A DNA stretch of 64,000 nucleotides from JAFGJU01 sp964570935 (GCA_964570935.1 CAZMZP010000077.1:13485-77484); one strand, 5' to 3'. Shown: positions 18,053 to 26,905, numbered from the stretch's first letter. Numbers and translations: made by a program. Notes: a model not told the origin generated them from the sequence alone.

Positions 18053-20689
18053 TCACTTGAGCATGACCAGCTTGAGACCCTGCCGCCGCGCGTCGCCGCC
18101 GAGTCGGCACACGTACACGCCGCTGGCCACCGGTCGTCCGCTCCCGTCCTTGCCGTCCCAGACCGCCTCGTAGAAACCAGCCGCGGGAGTCCTCGACTCG
18201 AGGGTCCTCACCAGCCGCCCCGCCACGTCAAAGATGGACAGGATGACCCGCGAAGCCGTGCCGTCTGCTGAGAAGCGGATTGTGGTCGAGGGATTGAACG
18301 GATTGGGGCGAGCGGAAAGAAGCTGCGCCGTGCGAGCCGCGGGGCTCTCCTCGGGAACCCCGGGCATCAGAGTGTTGACGAACGTGACGTCGTCTATGTA
18401 CCAGCCTTCGTACGCGACCGCTCCGTCGGACACAAACCTGAACCTTATCTGGATCCGGCCGTAGAAAGCGGACAGGTCGAACTCCACGAACCGCCAGTAG
18501 GCGAAGGACCCTGAAAAGCAGGGAGTGCCGGTGGCCAGGGGGATCTCCGGGTTCCTCTTGGTCGTGTACGGGTATCCGCCCACGGGCGTTATCCGCTGCC
18601 AGGGTCCGCCCTCGAGCGAAAGCTCCACTATCGCCGCGTCGTACGCGGTCAGCGGGCCCGCCGTCTCAGCCTCAATCCAGTGCCAGAAGCACAGCTTCGC
18701 GCCCGGCATCGAGAAGTACTCGAGCGTCTTGAGGCCGGCGTCGAGGAACTTGCCGTAGAGCCCCGTTCCCGTGTCGCCACACTTCCACGAGCTCGTGCCG
18801 CCGATGGTGTGGTTCTTCTCGGTGCTGATGTGCCACTGGTCCAGGCGGTCCGCCGTGACGTTGGAGTGCGTCCACTCGTAGAAGTGCACCGTGTCCGCCA
18901 CGCCCACGAACAGGCGCTTGGTCGCCAGGTACCCGTTCACGTCGCTTATGTCCATGTCCAGGACAACCCCGTGCGGCGTGGGACAGGTCGGCGAGACCTC
19001 GAGCTGGAACGGTTCCTGGCCCATGTTGGTCTCGTTCTCGGAAATGGTGCCGTAGAAGCATGTGTCGCGCACGATTGTGACGTAAGGGTCGGACTCGGTT
19101 ATCGTGGCGCCCACGTCCACGGCTTCCACTCCGTAGTTGAACAGCTGGGCGCTGAACATGGCCGTCTCACCCGGTTCGGCGAGGCCGCCGTCCAGCCCGG
19201 AGGTCGGCTCTCCGCCATTCGCGCACGTGCCGCTGATCACGAGCGCCGGCACGCTTTCCACCACGGCGTCGATGACCACGTTCTCGTCCGCGAGGCCGAT
19301 GTCAGAGATGGACACCTGCGTGACGTTCCCGGCGTAGTCCAGGCTTGCGGGCGTGGTCGCCGCCCCGAACGTGTAATTGGGGTTGGACGCGCCTCCGGAG
19401 CCGGGGAAGGGATCTCCGGGGTCTCCGGTGTTGTAGTTCAGCTCCAGGTCGCACTCTCCGTCAGCTTGTTCCACCGCGACCCGGTAATGAAGGGGGCAGG
19501 GCCCGCAGCACTCGTCGTTGTTGGTGGCGACGGACTCATCCACGTGATAGACGACGAGCCCGGAGCCGCCGATGTAAGAATCGAACCGCCTCTGCTGGCG
19601 GTTCTCCGCGATGAAGTACTGCTTGCCCACGATACCGTTCGTCCAGAGCACGTAGGAAGTCGGATAGTCTTCGGCCGGTTCCACCAGGAGATTCACGGTG
19701 TTAGAGGCCAGGACCACGGGCGTCACGAACCCGAGTTTACTCTTGGACCAAGCGTCGAAGTGCACCGGCGTGCGGCCGTTGTCGGCCCAGGAGCCGTAGG
19801 CCATGACCGACCAGTAACCCAGGCCCTTAGCGTCGTAGTCGTAGTCGTACAAGTCCGGGAGGCCGAGCACGTGTCCGTATTCGTGGCAGAACACGCCGAC
19901 CCTGCCATTCTCGGGCTCCGTCGAGTACTTGTAAGCGTAGACTCCGTCAACGACGATGGGGGTCCTGGTGACCCACTGATGCGAGTGGATGTCGCTCGGG
20001 TCGCCGGTCTCTTCGTACCCCGGCCCGGCGTGCACTACAAAGAGCGCGTCCACGTACCCGTCGTCGTCACCGGAGTGGGGAACCCCGTCGGGTCCGTCGT
20101 TGTCGAACTGCGCAAAATCGACGTACGGGTTGGCGGCGGCGAGGGCGTCCTCCACGAGCTTCTGAGCGTTCTGCGGATACACCCCGAGGCCTCTTAAGTT
20201 GTTCACGTAATAAGCGTAGGTGAGCGGCATGCGCAGCCAGACTGTTACGTCGCCGTCCAGGGAGAATTGGCCGTACGAGTTTTCAAGGTAGTAATCCCTC
20301 ATGCTTCCGGTGGGATAACTACCCTCGCTGAACAGCAGAGTCTGGAAGTGAGGCGGCGGATACGAGAGCGTGTCGGCCACGTTGTCGGAGAAGTCCACCA
20401 GTATGACGATGCCCGCCCGCTGGGCTGTTTGGGTTCCCGTGACACGAGCCAGCGAGGAGGACGCGGAGAGCGCGGGCGAGACTGGCAGAATCTCCGAGGA
20501 CTGGTTCACGCCCCTGGAATGAGCGTCCCTCATGGCGCGGGACTCATCGGGGAGTTTGCCCTCGGCTCTAAGACGTTCCACGACGTCCGGCCTGAGCGGC
20601 ATCGAGTATGCTGAGGGGAAAAGCAAAACAGGCAGCGCTGAGCAGACCGCAAAGACCAGGACGGACAAGACTCGAGTCGACCGGAGCAT
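18053..20689 (-). CDS. Secreted M6-type zinc metalloprotease with FlgD-like C-terminus
   Basis: A signal peptide is followed by a propeptide-like segment and an M6 (immune inhibitor A-like) catalytic domain. The zinc motif is FCHEYGHVLGLPDLYD (around residue 266), with the typical downstream YWSVMAYGSW and the early ILVDFSDN. A middle region of beta-sandwich segments includes a jelly-roll-like part (SSWKCG ... YFSMPGAKLCFWHW) that may bind carbohydrate. The chain ends with NPFNPSTTIRF and a FlgD-like domain closing in LKLVMLK. It has its own promoter, so it is probably expressed separately from the glycan genes around it. Extracellular proteolysis is expected. Confidence 0.85.
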   Translation of the reverse strand: MLRSTRVLSVLVFAVCSALPVLLFPSAYSMPLRPDVVERLRAEGKLPDESRAMRDAHSRGVNQSSEILPVSPALSASSSLARVTGTQTAQRAGIVILVDFSDNVADTLSYPPPHFQTLLFSEGSYPTGSMRDYYLENSYGQFSLDGDVTVWLRMPLTYAYYVNNLRGLGVYPQNAQKLVEDALAAANPYVDFAQFDNDGPDGVPHSGDDDGYVDALFVVHAGPGYEETGDPSDIHSHQWVTRTPIVVDGVYAYKYSTEPENGRVGVFCHEYGHVLGLPDLYDYDYDAKGLGYWSVMAYGSWADNGRTPVHFDAWSKSKLGFVTPVVLASNTVNLLVEPAEDYPTSYVLWTNGIVGKQYFIAENRQQRRFDSYIGGSGLVVYHVDESVATNNDECCGPCPLHYRVAVEQADGECDLELNYNTGDPGDPFPGSGGASNPNYTFGAATTPASLDYAGNVTQVSISDIGLADENVVIDAVVESVPALVISGTCANGGEPTSGLDGGLAEPGETAMFSAQLFNYGVEAVDVGATITESDPYVTIVRDTCFYGTISENETNMGQEPFQLEVSPTCPTPHGVVLDMDISDVNGYLATKRLFVGVADTVHFYEWTHSNVTADRLDQWHISTEKNHTIGGTSSWKCGDTGTGLYGKFLDAGLKTLEYFSMPGAKLCFWHWIEAETAGPLTAYDAAIVELSLEGGPWQRITPVGGYPYTTKRNPEIPLATGTPCFSGSFAYWRFVEFDLSAFYGRIQIRFRFVSDGAVAYEGWYIDDVTFVNTLMPGVPEESPAARTAQLLSARPNPFNPSTTIRFSADGTASRVILSIFDVAGRLVRTLESRTPAAGFYEAVWDGKDGSGRPVASGVYVCRLGGDARRQGLKLVMLK

Positions 20690-20812
20690 GCTTACCCCTG
20701 GCGGAGGCCAAGTGCTTGAGTTGGCAGCCCCACAGCTACGTCATCCCGGTGAGCTCAAAGCAGCAGGAAGTACGACGAATGGAATTCGTCCAAATGCTGC
20801 TCTACGCCTCGT

Positions 20813-20841
20813 ATCATAGCTTATTTCAACGAGTTTGTCAA
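20813..20841 (-). promoter_or_regulatory. Strong sigma-70-type promoter for the M6 protease
   Basis: On the minus strand TTGACA and TATGAT are separated by exactly 17 nt. A leader of about 115 nt follows, containing a 7-bp hairpin (GACGAAT/ATTCGTC at 20774-20790). Confidence 0.75.
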
Positions 20842-20856
20842 GAAAACGAATCGGGA

Positions 20857-21984
20857 CTACGGGTGTTTATTCCGTGGCGGCGTGACCTCGTAGTCCCTGA
20901 AATTGTCGGGGTCGCCGGCCCGGCCGTCCTCCGCCGCCCTGACGATATTGTACGCCTCGCGGGCAGTCACGTAGTGCAGACGATACGCGCCCTTCCCGTA
21001 GCGCTCTTCCAGACGGGCGAACATGGCGTCGGTGTCCGGGCCCAGGCAAGTCGTTCGGCTCTGGGCGCCGTGAGTGTACACCTTCACGAAGGTCCAGTCC
21101 GGCCTGCCCTTCACGCACACGCGGGTCGCGACCCAGCTGTCAACGCGGCCGGGAGACGGACGCTCGTCGTTCTCCATTGCGCCGTACTCGAACAACTGCC
21201 TGGTCGGAATCAGCGTCATCGGGCCCTGGAACATCAGGAGCCGGTCCGAAACGCGCTTCCCCGCCTCCGCGTCGCGGCCGGTGTCATAGGATTTCGGCGC
21301 GTCGTCATCCGCCGCGTAGTAAATGCTGTTCACCTTCGACGGTTGGCCGGGCGAGCCGAGACTCGGAAAAGTGAAATCCGCGTAGCAGCCGGCTTTCCTT
21401 AACGCATCCAGCTCCCTGTTCACCCCGCAGTGCTCGGGAGTCGTCGAATTGTCCAGGGCGCAGTTGCCGTGAACGAAGGCGAACCTCACGCGCTCGTCCG
21501 GGCCGTCCGAGACCATCGCACCGAACGAATTGAACCACCTGAGGGCCTCCTCCAGTTTCGGCCCGAAAGACTCGTTCGTGTCGTTTCCGTGATGCCAGTG
21601 GAGCTCTATCTCGCCGTAACCCTCACGAACAGCCGCGGACAGCTCCGCCATCACCGCGTCGTTCCTTTGTTCGTAGGCGTAGAACCACGTGTGCTGCGGA
21701 ATCCTGCCGTAACTGTCCCCGTGCCGGAAAGCCAGGGCCTTGTATCCCTCCAACCACCGGCGGTTCCTCTCGGCTCCGGCGGGTCCGGGGCCCGGCTCGT
21801 AGTGGTCGACAAACACGAAGATCACGTGAACCCGAGAACCAGCCGGGACGTTCTCCCGCGCGAGCGCCGCCGTCACGTAGCCGGGCAGCCACACGTAGGC
21901 CTTCCATCTCACGATTTTGCAACCGAGAAAGAGCGCGGCCAGCAGCACTGGAACGAGCAAAACGACCGCGAGCAGTTTTCTCAT
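20857..21984 (-). CDS. Membrane-anchored polysaccharide deacetylase-like protein (tentative)
   Basis: One N-terminal hydrophobic segment (LLAVVLLVPVLLAALFLGC) anchors a ~350-residue outer domain. The motifs VIFVFVDHYEPGPG, GEIELHWHHGNDTNESF and FAFVHGNCALDNS look like metal-binding strand ends of a glycoside hydrolase/deacetylase barrel. The canonical TFDDG is absent, so the family call is weak. ATG 21984 follows GAGGGGG at good spacing and overlaps the flippase stop by 4 nt, indicating coupling with glycan export. It could trim or deacetylate the polymer on the periplasmic side (inference). Confidence 0.5.
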   Translation of the reverse strand: MRKLLAVVLLVPVLLAALFLGCKIVRWKAYVWLPGYVTAALARENVPAGSRVHVIFVFVDHYEPGPGPAGAERNRRWLEGYKALAFRHGDSYGRIPQHTWFYAYEQRNDAVMAELSAAVREGYGEIELHWHHGNDTNESFGPKLEEALRWFNSFGAMVSDGPDERVRFAFVHGNCALDNSTTPEHCGVNRELDALRKAGCYADFTFPSLGSPGQPSKVNSIYYAADDDAPKSYDTGRDAEAGKRVSDRLLMFQGPMTLIPTRQLFEYGAMENDERPSPGRVDSWVATRVCVKGRPDWTFVKVYTHGAQSRTTCLGPDTDAMFARLEERYGKGAYRLHYVTAREAYNIVRAAEDGRAGDPDNFRDYEVTPPRNKHP

Positions 21985-23501
21985 GACGTGCCCCCTCCCC
22001 TCGTTCTTCCGACCCATTCTTTCACCAACCGCAGCTCGCGGTCGAGGCGGAATCCCGCAACTCGCAGTATTCCGAAATAGGAGGCGGCCAGCGCGACCTT
22101 GAGGAGGACGTGCGCGTTTCCCCGCACCGGAGCCACGACTGAGACCGCGTACAGGCCGGCGCCGCCGGCGATCGAGAGCAGCACCCTGCCCCATTCGTAC
22201 GGCACCGGGTACAGCCGCGCCGAGACAGCGGCGGTGCAGACGACGAACACGAAGAACCCGGCGGCGGTCGCGTAGGCCGCGCCCATCATACCGAACCTGG
22301 GTATCAGAAGCAGGTTGAGGACTATGTTAGCGCCCGCTCCGGCCGCCAGCAGGAACGGCTTCCAGGCCGTACGGCGCGTGATGTAGATGCCCGCGTCCAG
22401 GATTACGGACACCACCCAGAACGTGTAGCCCAGGAGCACCGGCGGCAGAACCCTGTAGGCCTCGGCGTACGCGGGTGCGGCGATGATCGCGATGACCTCC
22501 CTGGCGAACAGGGCCAGAACCAGGCTCGCGAAGCAGCAGACCGCCGTCAGATACGAGAGAATCGTGGCGAACAGCGCCGGTCCTTCCGGAGTCTCGCCCT
22601 TCTCCATCATGAACGGCCCCCAGGCGGCCTGGAACGGCACCAGCAGCAGCATCACCGGGACAAGGGCCATGCGGTAGCCGAGGGCGTAGAGGCCCGCCTC
22701 ATTCTGCCCGGCCATCGCGATGAGCAGGAATCTGTCGGCGTTGTTCAGGATGAAGAGCAGCACGCCTCCCGGCACGAACGGCAGCCCGAACACCAGCATC
22801 CTCTTCAGCCCCGGCCACGACACCCTGAGTCCGATCCTGGACAGGAGCACGGCCGCGGACGGCAGGAAAAAAGCCACGTTCGCGATGAGCATGGCCATCA
22901 GTACGTACTTCACCTCCCTGCCCAGGTACAGGAGGAAGCATATGATCAGCCCCATCGTAGCCGCGTACTTGCCGACGCTGAGCACGGAGTACAACACGGG
23001 CTTCCCCGTGGCCTTGAGATAGGTGCGGACCATCCCGAAACCCTGCTCGAAGATCAGGATGGAGAAGGTGAGCCGGAACAGCCAGGCATGCAGTGTGGAA
23101 CCCAGCAGCAGCTGTGAGATGAGGCCGGCGGCCGCTGACAGGATCGCCGCCATCCATAGCGAGTTCGTGACCGCGAAGACCATTGCCGTGGAGAACACGG
23201 ACGCGTCACCCTCGCCCTTCTCCTTGCCGAAGTAGCTCCTCATGGCGGCCATGCCTATCCCGACCGCCGCGAAGATGTTCAACATCTCCAGCGTGCGGTT
23301 GAACACTTCAAGCTGGCCGTACTGGCCGGGGTTCAGGAGCCGTGTGTAGACGGGCACGAGGACGAAGGCGAGGGCGTTGTTGGCCACTTCCCCGGCCCCG
23401 TAGATGACCGTGAACTGCAACAGTCTGCGCAGCGGGTTTGCCGCTCCGTCTTGCACGGGCGCCTGCGATGTTGAGGCCGGTTCATCAGGATGCCGTTTCA
23501 T
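21981..23501 (-). CDS. Wzx-like polysaccharide flippase
   Basis: The 506-residue protein has about 14 hydrophobic segments and starts with LLQFTVIYGAGEVANNALAF, followed by PVYTRLLNPGQYGQLEVFN. This opening is characteristic of MATE/MVF-superfamily polysaccharide flippases. It would move undecaprenyl-linked repeat units across the inner membrane for the polymerase/ligase encoded at the other end of the locus. ATG 23501 was chosen because it has GAGTGGG just upstream and the frame before it is not protein-like. The stop overlaps the deacetylase-like gene by 4 nt. It is divergent from the riboswitch-led FN3 genes. Confidence 0.85.
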   Translation of the reverse strand: MKRHPDEPASTSQAPVQDGAANPLRRLLQFTVIYGAGEVANNALAFVLVPVYTRLLNPGQYGQLEVFNRTLEMLNIFAAVGIGMAAMRSYFGKEKGEGDASVFSTAMVFAVTNSLWMAAILSAAAGLISQLLLGSTLHAWLFRLTFSILIFEQGFGMVRTYLKATGKPVLYSVLSVGKYAATMGLIICFLLYLGREVKYVLMAMLIANVAFFLPSAAVLLSRIGLRVSWPGLKRMLVFGLPFVPGGVLLFILNNADRFLLIAMAGQNEAGLYALGYRMALVPVMLLLVPFQAAWGPFMMEKGETPEGPALFATILSYLTAVCCFASLVLALFAREVIAIIAAPAYAEAYRVLPPVLLGYTFWVVSVILDAGIYITRRTAWKPFLLAAGAGANIVLNLLLIPRFGMMGAAYATAAGFFVFVVCTAAVSARLYPVPYEWGRVLLSIAGGAGLYAVSVVAPVRGNAHVLLKVALAASYFGILRVAGFRLDRELRLVKEWVGRTRGGGTS

Positions 23502-23653
23502 TTCCCACTCTGAATACCATGTCTCCGGCCTGGCTGCCAGGCATTTGTTGGACTCGCGGCCGCGAGCGCGGGGCTTCCGAGGCGGAGGGGCTCCTGCGGG
23601 CCGCGTCTGTTGCAAAACCGCCCCCGCGGCTTGCAGAAAGCATGAGGGCTGGA

Positions 23654-23672
23654 GCGCGGCAGCGTGCCGCGC
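23654..23672 (-). other. Hairpin in the flippase leader
   Basis: GCGCGGCA and TGCCGCGC form an 8-bp stem (9 with the flanking A-T pair) with a 3-nt loop, close to the likely transcript start. No T-tract follows. Confidence 0.4.
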
Positions 23673-23691
23673 TGTCCGAGACCGACCAACT

Positions 23692-23709
23692 ATCATATTT
23701 ACAGTAAAT
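23692..23709. promoter_or_regulatory. AT-rich palindrome overlapping a -10-like box
   Basis: ATTTACAGTAAAT is a perfect 13-bp palindrome in a GC-rich spacer. It abuts TATGAT (minus strand, 23692-23697), a -10-like box for the flippase operon. Its position between divergent genes fits an operator, but no regulator is known. Confidence 0.35.
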
Positions 23710-23795
23710 TACAACGCTCTGCAGGAGCGGCTGGTGGCACACTTCCTGCTCTCCATGCTTTCGGCAATAGGCTCTTTGTGTGCGACCGTTTCCTT

Positions 23796-23890
23796 GAAAA
23801 GAGCAAATCAGTCGAAAGATTGAGACGCAGAGCAACGGGGCTGTGATGGGGCGTAAGTCGACGCCCCCTCTGCTCGCCGGGCCGCCAAGG
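23796..23890 (+). ncRNA. Cyclic-di-GMP-I (GEMM) riboswitch aptamer
   Basis: The segment GAGCAAAT, a CAGTC/GATTG stem capped by a GAAA tetraloop, then GACGCAGAGCAACGGGG, matches the GEMM-I core (GCAAA, GNRA loop, GACGCAAAGCcacGGG) with one core deviation (A to G). A second arm follows: GGGGCGT/ACGCCCC with a 6-nt loop, then GCTCGCCGGGCCGCC, which resembles the consensus AGCCGGGUUnCC 3' strand. It lies 75 nt before the start of the first FN3 gene. The 3' strand is shared with the downstream hairpin, giving a plausible switch. Confidence 0.72.
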
Positions 23891-23919
23891 GAACTTCTGA
23901 CGGGTTCTTTTGGCGGCCC
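23879..23919 (+). promoter_or_regulatory. Expression-platform hairpin of the riboswitch
   Basis: GGGCCGCCAA (end of the aptamer) can pair perfectly with TTGGCGGCCC, with an inner GAAC/GTTC extension. Forming this hairpin would consume the aptamer 3' strand, so the two folds are mutually exclusive. There is no clear T-tract after it, so the direction of control is not predictable. Confidence 0.6.
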
Positions 23920-23964
23920 CTGCGTTTAACGGTCACCGCAACTGAGGAGGAGGTCGTAGGTAAA

Positions 23965-24555
23965 ATGGGTACTGGAAATCGGATTCTCTTCACAAGCATC
24001 GCGATCCTGGCGGCAGTGGCGGCGCTCGCCTGCCCCCGGGATTCGGGGGCGGAGACGTGGAACGCGGTCACTCTGACGTGGACCGCACCCGGGGACGACG
24101 GCTCCACCGGGAGGGCCACTCAGTATGACGTGAGGTACTCCACGTCCAGCATCAGCGGCACCGACACTACGACGTGGTGGGGCCAGGCGACTCAGTGCTC
24201 GGGAGAGCCCGTGCCGCAGACGGCCGGCGCCACGGAGACGTTCGTCGTGACGGGCCTGCAGTCTTCCAGGACGTACTACTTCGTGATGAAGACCGCGGAC
24301 GAGGTGCCGAACTGGTCCAGGTACTCGAACGTGGCCGTGAAGGCCACGACCGCGGCCCCGGACACCATTCCGCCCGCTGCCATAAGAAATCTCGCGGATT
24401 GTGAGAATGCGGATTTTCTGCTTGCCATGGCTGACACGCATGGTATCGTGGGCCACGACTTGCGAGGGAGGGTCAGCCCTGTCTCCGCTGTGATCGTGAC
24501 GGAGCCGGGTTGGCCCATTCTTGTCTGGAAGACCGATCAGTGGTCTTCCATCTGA
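23965..24555 (+). CDS. Truncated secreted FN3 protein under the riboswitch
   Basis: A signal peptide (FTSIAILAAVAALAC) is followed by one FN3-like domain with TWTAPGDDGSTGRATQYDVRYS and SRTYYFVMKTADEVPNWSRYSN. It is closely similar to the first FN3 domain of the next gene. At 'PPAAIRNLAD', where a second FN3 domain should begin, the sequence turns into ~50 unrelated residues and stops; the second FN3 and the FlgD-like end of the paralogue are missing. It therefore looks like a degraded tandem copy, or a short secreted variant. The start has GAGGAGGAGG at 23944-23953, 11 nt from ATG. Confidence 0.6.
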   Translation: MGTGNRILFTSIAILAAVAALACPRDSGAETWNAVTLTWTAPGDDGSTGRATQYDVRYSTSSISGTDTTTWWGQATQCSGEPVPQTAGATETFVVTGLQSSRTYYFVMKTADEVPNWSRYSNVAVKATTAAPDTIPPAAIRNLADCENADFLLAMADTHGIVGHDLRGRVSPVSAVIVTEPGWPILVWKTDQWSSI

Positions 24556-24569
24556 TGGCGGACTTTTTG
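24390..24569 (+). other. Structured leader candidate before the second FN3 gene
   Basis: Coding character is lost here. The segment is rich in inverted repeats: GGGCCA/TGGCCC closing a multi-branch region, CTCCG/CGGAG inside it, and a perfect GGAAGACC/GGTCTTCC hairpin (loop GATCAGT) just before the next start. GAGCCGGGTTGGCC resembles the 3' strand of cyclic-di-GMP-I aptamers, but the GCAAA and GACGCA cores are absent. A decayed or unknown structured RNA is possible. Confidence 0.35.
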
Positions 24570-25577
24570 ATGAGAGCCAAGAGAAATCTGCTTCTCTCTC
24601 TGGCCCTGGCGGCAATCCTTTTGCCTCAGGCCGGGATCGAGGCCGGCGACCTGCCCTACTTCTCGGTCGACGCCACCACGGCCACGCTGCGGTGGACCGC
24701 GCCGGGCGACGACTGGAATGAGGGACAGGCCTGGCAGTACGACCTGAGATTCTCAACCACGCCGATCAGCGGCACCGACTCACTGACCTGGTGGAACGCC
24801 TCGAAGACCATAATCTGCACGGGGCTTCCCGGGCCGGGAGAGCCGGGGGCCACCGACAGCTTCGTCGTGAGCGGGCTCGTGCCGGGCAGAACCTACTACT
24901 TCGTGCTGAGAACGTCGGACGAGATACCGAACTGGTCGTTCTTCTCGAACGTCGCCATCGTGACCATGAGTAGTCTCCCTGACACGAGTCTGCCGGGTGA
25001 CGAGTCCCCGCCTGCTCCGGTGGCAGGCCTTTCTGCCACACCAGTCCCCCAGGGTATCCTCCTCAACTGGAGCCCTTCACCAGACCCCGACTTGGCGGGC
25101 TACGTCGTCTACCGCGGCACGTCGCAGGGAGAGCTCGAACCGCTCACGGCCCAGCTCCTCGCGACCGCCGGCTACACGGACACGGACGTGACTCCTGGCG
25201 TCACGTACTTCTACGCAGTCACTGCAGTGGACAACGCCGGAAACGAGAGCGCCGTGGCGCAGTCAACCTCGGCCACCGCGCCCGCGGCGCCGCCGGCGGT
25301 GACGCGGCTGCTGGCGCCTTTCCCGGATCCCTGCGTGAAGCAGGCCACGCTGACGTTCGAGATAGCGGAGCAGACCTCGGCCTACTCGCTCAGGATCTAC
25401 GACATCTACGGGAGGCTTGTCAGGGACCTCGGCCGGGGTCCGGCCCTCGCCGGGCAGTACACGTCTCTCTGGGATCTGACCGGAGACGAAGGGGAGAGAG
25501 TCGCGCCGGGGGTCTATTTCTCGGTGCTGTCGACCGAGCACGTCTCCAGCTGCAAGAAGGTCCTGGTCCTCAAGTAA
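24570..25577 (+). CDS. Secreted FN3 protein with FlgD-like C-terminus
   Basis: After a signal peptide (NLLLSLALAAILLPQAG) come two FN3-type domains. The first (TAPGDDWNEGQAWQYDL ... YYFVLRTSDEIPNWSF) is paralogous to the neighbouring truncated protein. The second has LLNWSPSPDPDLAGYVVYRG and YFYAVTAVDNAGNES. The C-terminal FlgD-like domain (LRIYDIYGRLVRDLG ... KKVLVLK) lacks the usual NPFNP and has PFPDPC instead. The protein is likely exported and surface-attached, possibly as an adhesin. ATG 24570 gives the best signal peptide; ATG 24555 is an alternative, neither with a strong ribosome-binding site. It ends 2 nt from the convergent export-protein gene. Confidence 0.75.
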   Translation: MRAKRNLLLSLALAAILLPQAGIEAGDLPYFSVDATTATLRWTAPGDDWNEGQAWQYDLRFSTTPISGTDSLTWWNASKTIICTGLPGPGEPGATDSFVVSGLVPGRTYYFVLRTSDEIPNWSFFSNVAIVTMSSLPDTSLPGDESPPAPVAGLSATPVPQGILLNWSPSPDPDLAGYVVYRGTSQGELEPLTAQLLATAGYTDTDVTPGVTYFYAVTAVDNAGNESAVAQSTSATAPAAPPAVTRLLAPFPDPCVKQATLTFEIAEQTSAYSLRIYDIYGRLVRDLGRGPALAGQYTSLWDLTGDEGERVAPGVYFSVLSTEHVSSCKKVLVLK

Positions 25578-25579
25578 GA

Positions 25580-26626
25580 CTAGCGGGAGGCTATGATGGC
25601 CACGCTGGCCGCCGCCGACACCAGGGTGACCAGCACGCCGGGGGAGAAAAAGGAACCAAGCCAGGTCCTCCTTGCGGGGACCATTATGGTGTCTCCCGGC
25701 CTCGTTTCAGGGTTTCCCACCATCAGGCCATTCTTGAGGTATCGGTCCAGGTTCACGATCATTGCAGTCGAGGTCGAGGCGCCCCTTCGCACGAGTCTTA
25801 TCCTCCTGAGCTCCGACCTCTCTGTGGTCCCGCCCGCCGCCGCCAGCGCCGAGACCACGTCTTTCGCGATGCCGGCCTCGTAGCCGCCCTGGGAATTCAC
25901 TTCACCCAGAACGTACACCACACTTCCCTCCGGCGCCGCCGCCGTCCGGCGCGGGACCCTGACGGTGTCCCCGGCCTGGAGCTTGACCTGGTCGGGCGCC
26001 TGCCCGTCCAGGAGCTTTCTGACGTCTACGGTAATGGTCTCCCCCGTCCCAGCCCTAATAACCTGCACGCCGCCCAGCAGCGCGGCGTCCGTGGGCCCGC
26101 CCGCCTCGCTCAGGACGTCCCATATGGACGGGATCACGGGGAAGGAATACTTGCCCGGTTTCACCACCTCCCCAATCACGAACACCTTCCTGCTGTTGTA
26201 CTGCGCCACCGAGACCGTGGCCTCACCGGCGTGGAACACGGACAGCTTTCTGTTCACCTCGCGCGACAGCTGGCTCAATGTCAGGCCTGCCGCCTTTATC
26301 TCCCCCAGTAAGGGAAGCGCGAGCGTACCGTCGGGGCCCACCATGAAGGAACCCGATAGGTCGGTGCGCTCCCTGACCCCGATGGAGATGACGTCTTCCA
26401 CACCTATCAGGTAATCCGTCTCGTCAGCCGCGTCACAGGTCCCCACACCGCAGGCCCGGGCCAGAAAGACGAAGGACCCACCCGGCGCCGCGGGAGGGAC
26501 CGGGAAGACGCACGGAACCGCGGCCAGCGCCGCCAGCGCGACCCAGCATGCGACGGCAGTGACATGCCGACTGAGACGTGTTCTCTTCGTTACCGGTGTT
26601 CTCACGGATTGGTATTGAGCGTTCAT
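25580..26626 (-). CDS. Polysaccharide export protein (Wza/KpsD-like, SLBB domains)
   Basis: The N-terminal region has a hydrophobic export signal. The poly-export domain begins at DYLIGVEDVISIGVRERTDLSG, with VGPDGTLALPLLGEIKAAGLTL following. Two SLBB-type beta-grasp domains come next (KVFVIGEVVKPGKYSF and VYVLGEVNSQGGYEAG), each with the VxGxVxxPGxY pattern. A C-terminal hydrophobic helix replaces the usual amphipathic outer-membrane helix. Such proteins form the outer-membrane exit channel for capsule or exopolysaccharide and work with a chain-length kinase, which is not in the window. GGAGAG lies 6 nt before ATG 26626. It fits the glycan locus to its left. Confidence 0.85.
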   Translation of the reverse strand: MNAQYQSVRTPVTKRTRLSRHVTAVACWVALAALAAVPCVFPVPPAAPGGSFVFLARACGVGTCDAADETDYLIGVEDVISIGVRERTDLSGSFMVGPDGTLALPLLGEIKAAGLTLSQLSREVNRKLSVFHAGEATVSVAQYNSRKVFVIGEVVKPGKYSFPVIPSIWDVLSEAGGPTDAALLGGVQVIRAGTGETITVDVRKLLDGQAPDQVKLQAGDTVRVPRRTAAAPEGSVVYVLGEVNSQGGYEAGIAKDVVSALAAAGGTTERSELRRIRLVRRGASTSTAMIVNLDRYLKNGLMVGNPETRPGDTIMVPARRTWLGSFFSPGVLVTLVSAAASVAIIASR

Positions 26627-26905
26627 GCGAATCTCTCCGGGCCTTCCGGCCTGACAGTCGACGGTCAAACTAGACGTGTATCCTGGTCAGTAAAGCGTCA
26701 TAAACAACACGCCGGGCCGCATTCTAGCACCACGAGGACACAGTGTCAAACCCGGCGGCCGGTCTCGCCCGCCGAGGCCGGCGGCTGCGCAGGACGGGCC
26801 GGCCGCGCGTCTTCGGTTTGATGCGGCACGGGCGCAGGTGCTATTATGTGTGAGTGCCGGCGCGCGCGACGACGAACCGATGACTCTTCTCCCGGGATGT
26901 GAACA
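26627..26905. other. Divergent intergenic region
   Basis: The spacer holds the regulatory ends of the export-protein and GTPase genes. Apart from the promoter candidate listed separately and a short GC-rich hairpin, nothing else was recognised. Confidence 0.3.
26818..26847 (+). promoter_or_regulatory. Candidate promoter for the GTPase
   Basis: TTGATG and TATTAT are separated by 18 nt, giving a leader of roughly 50 nt before the GTPase ATG. Confidence 0.45.

Noticed and set aside
18680..20197. Long plus-strand frame inside the M6 protease
   Set aside because: Composition-driven shadow without motifs or ribosome-binding site.
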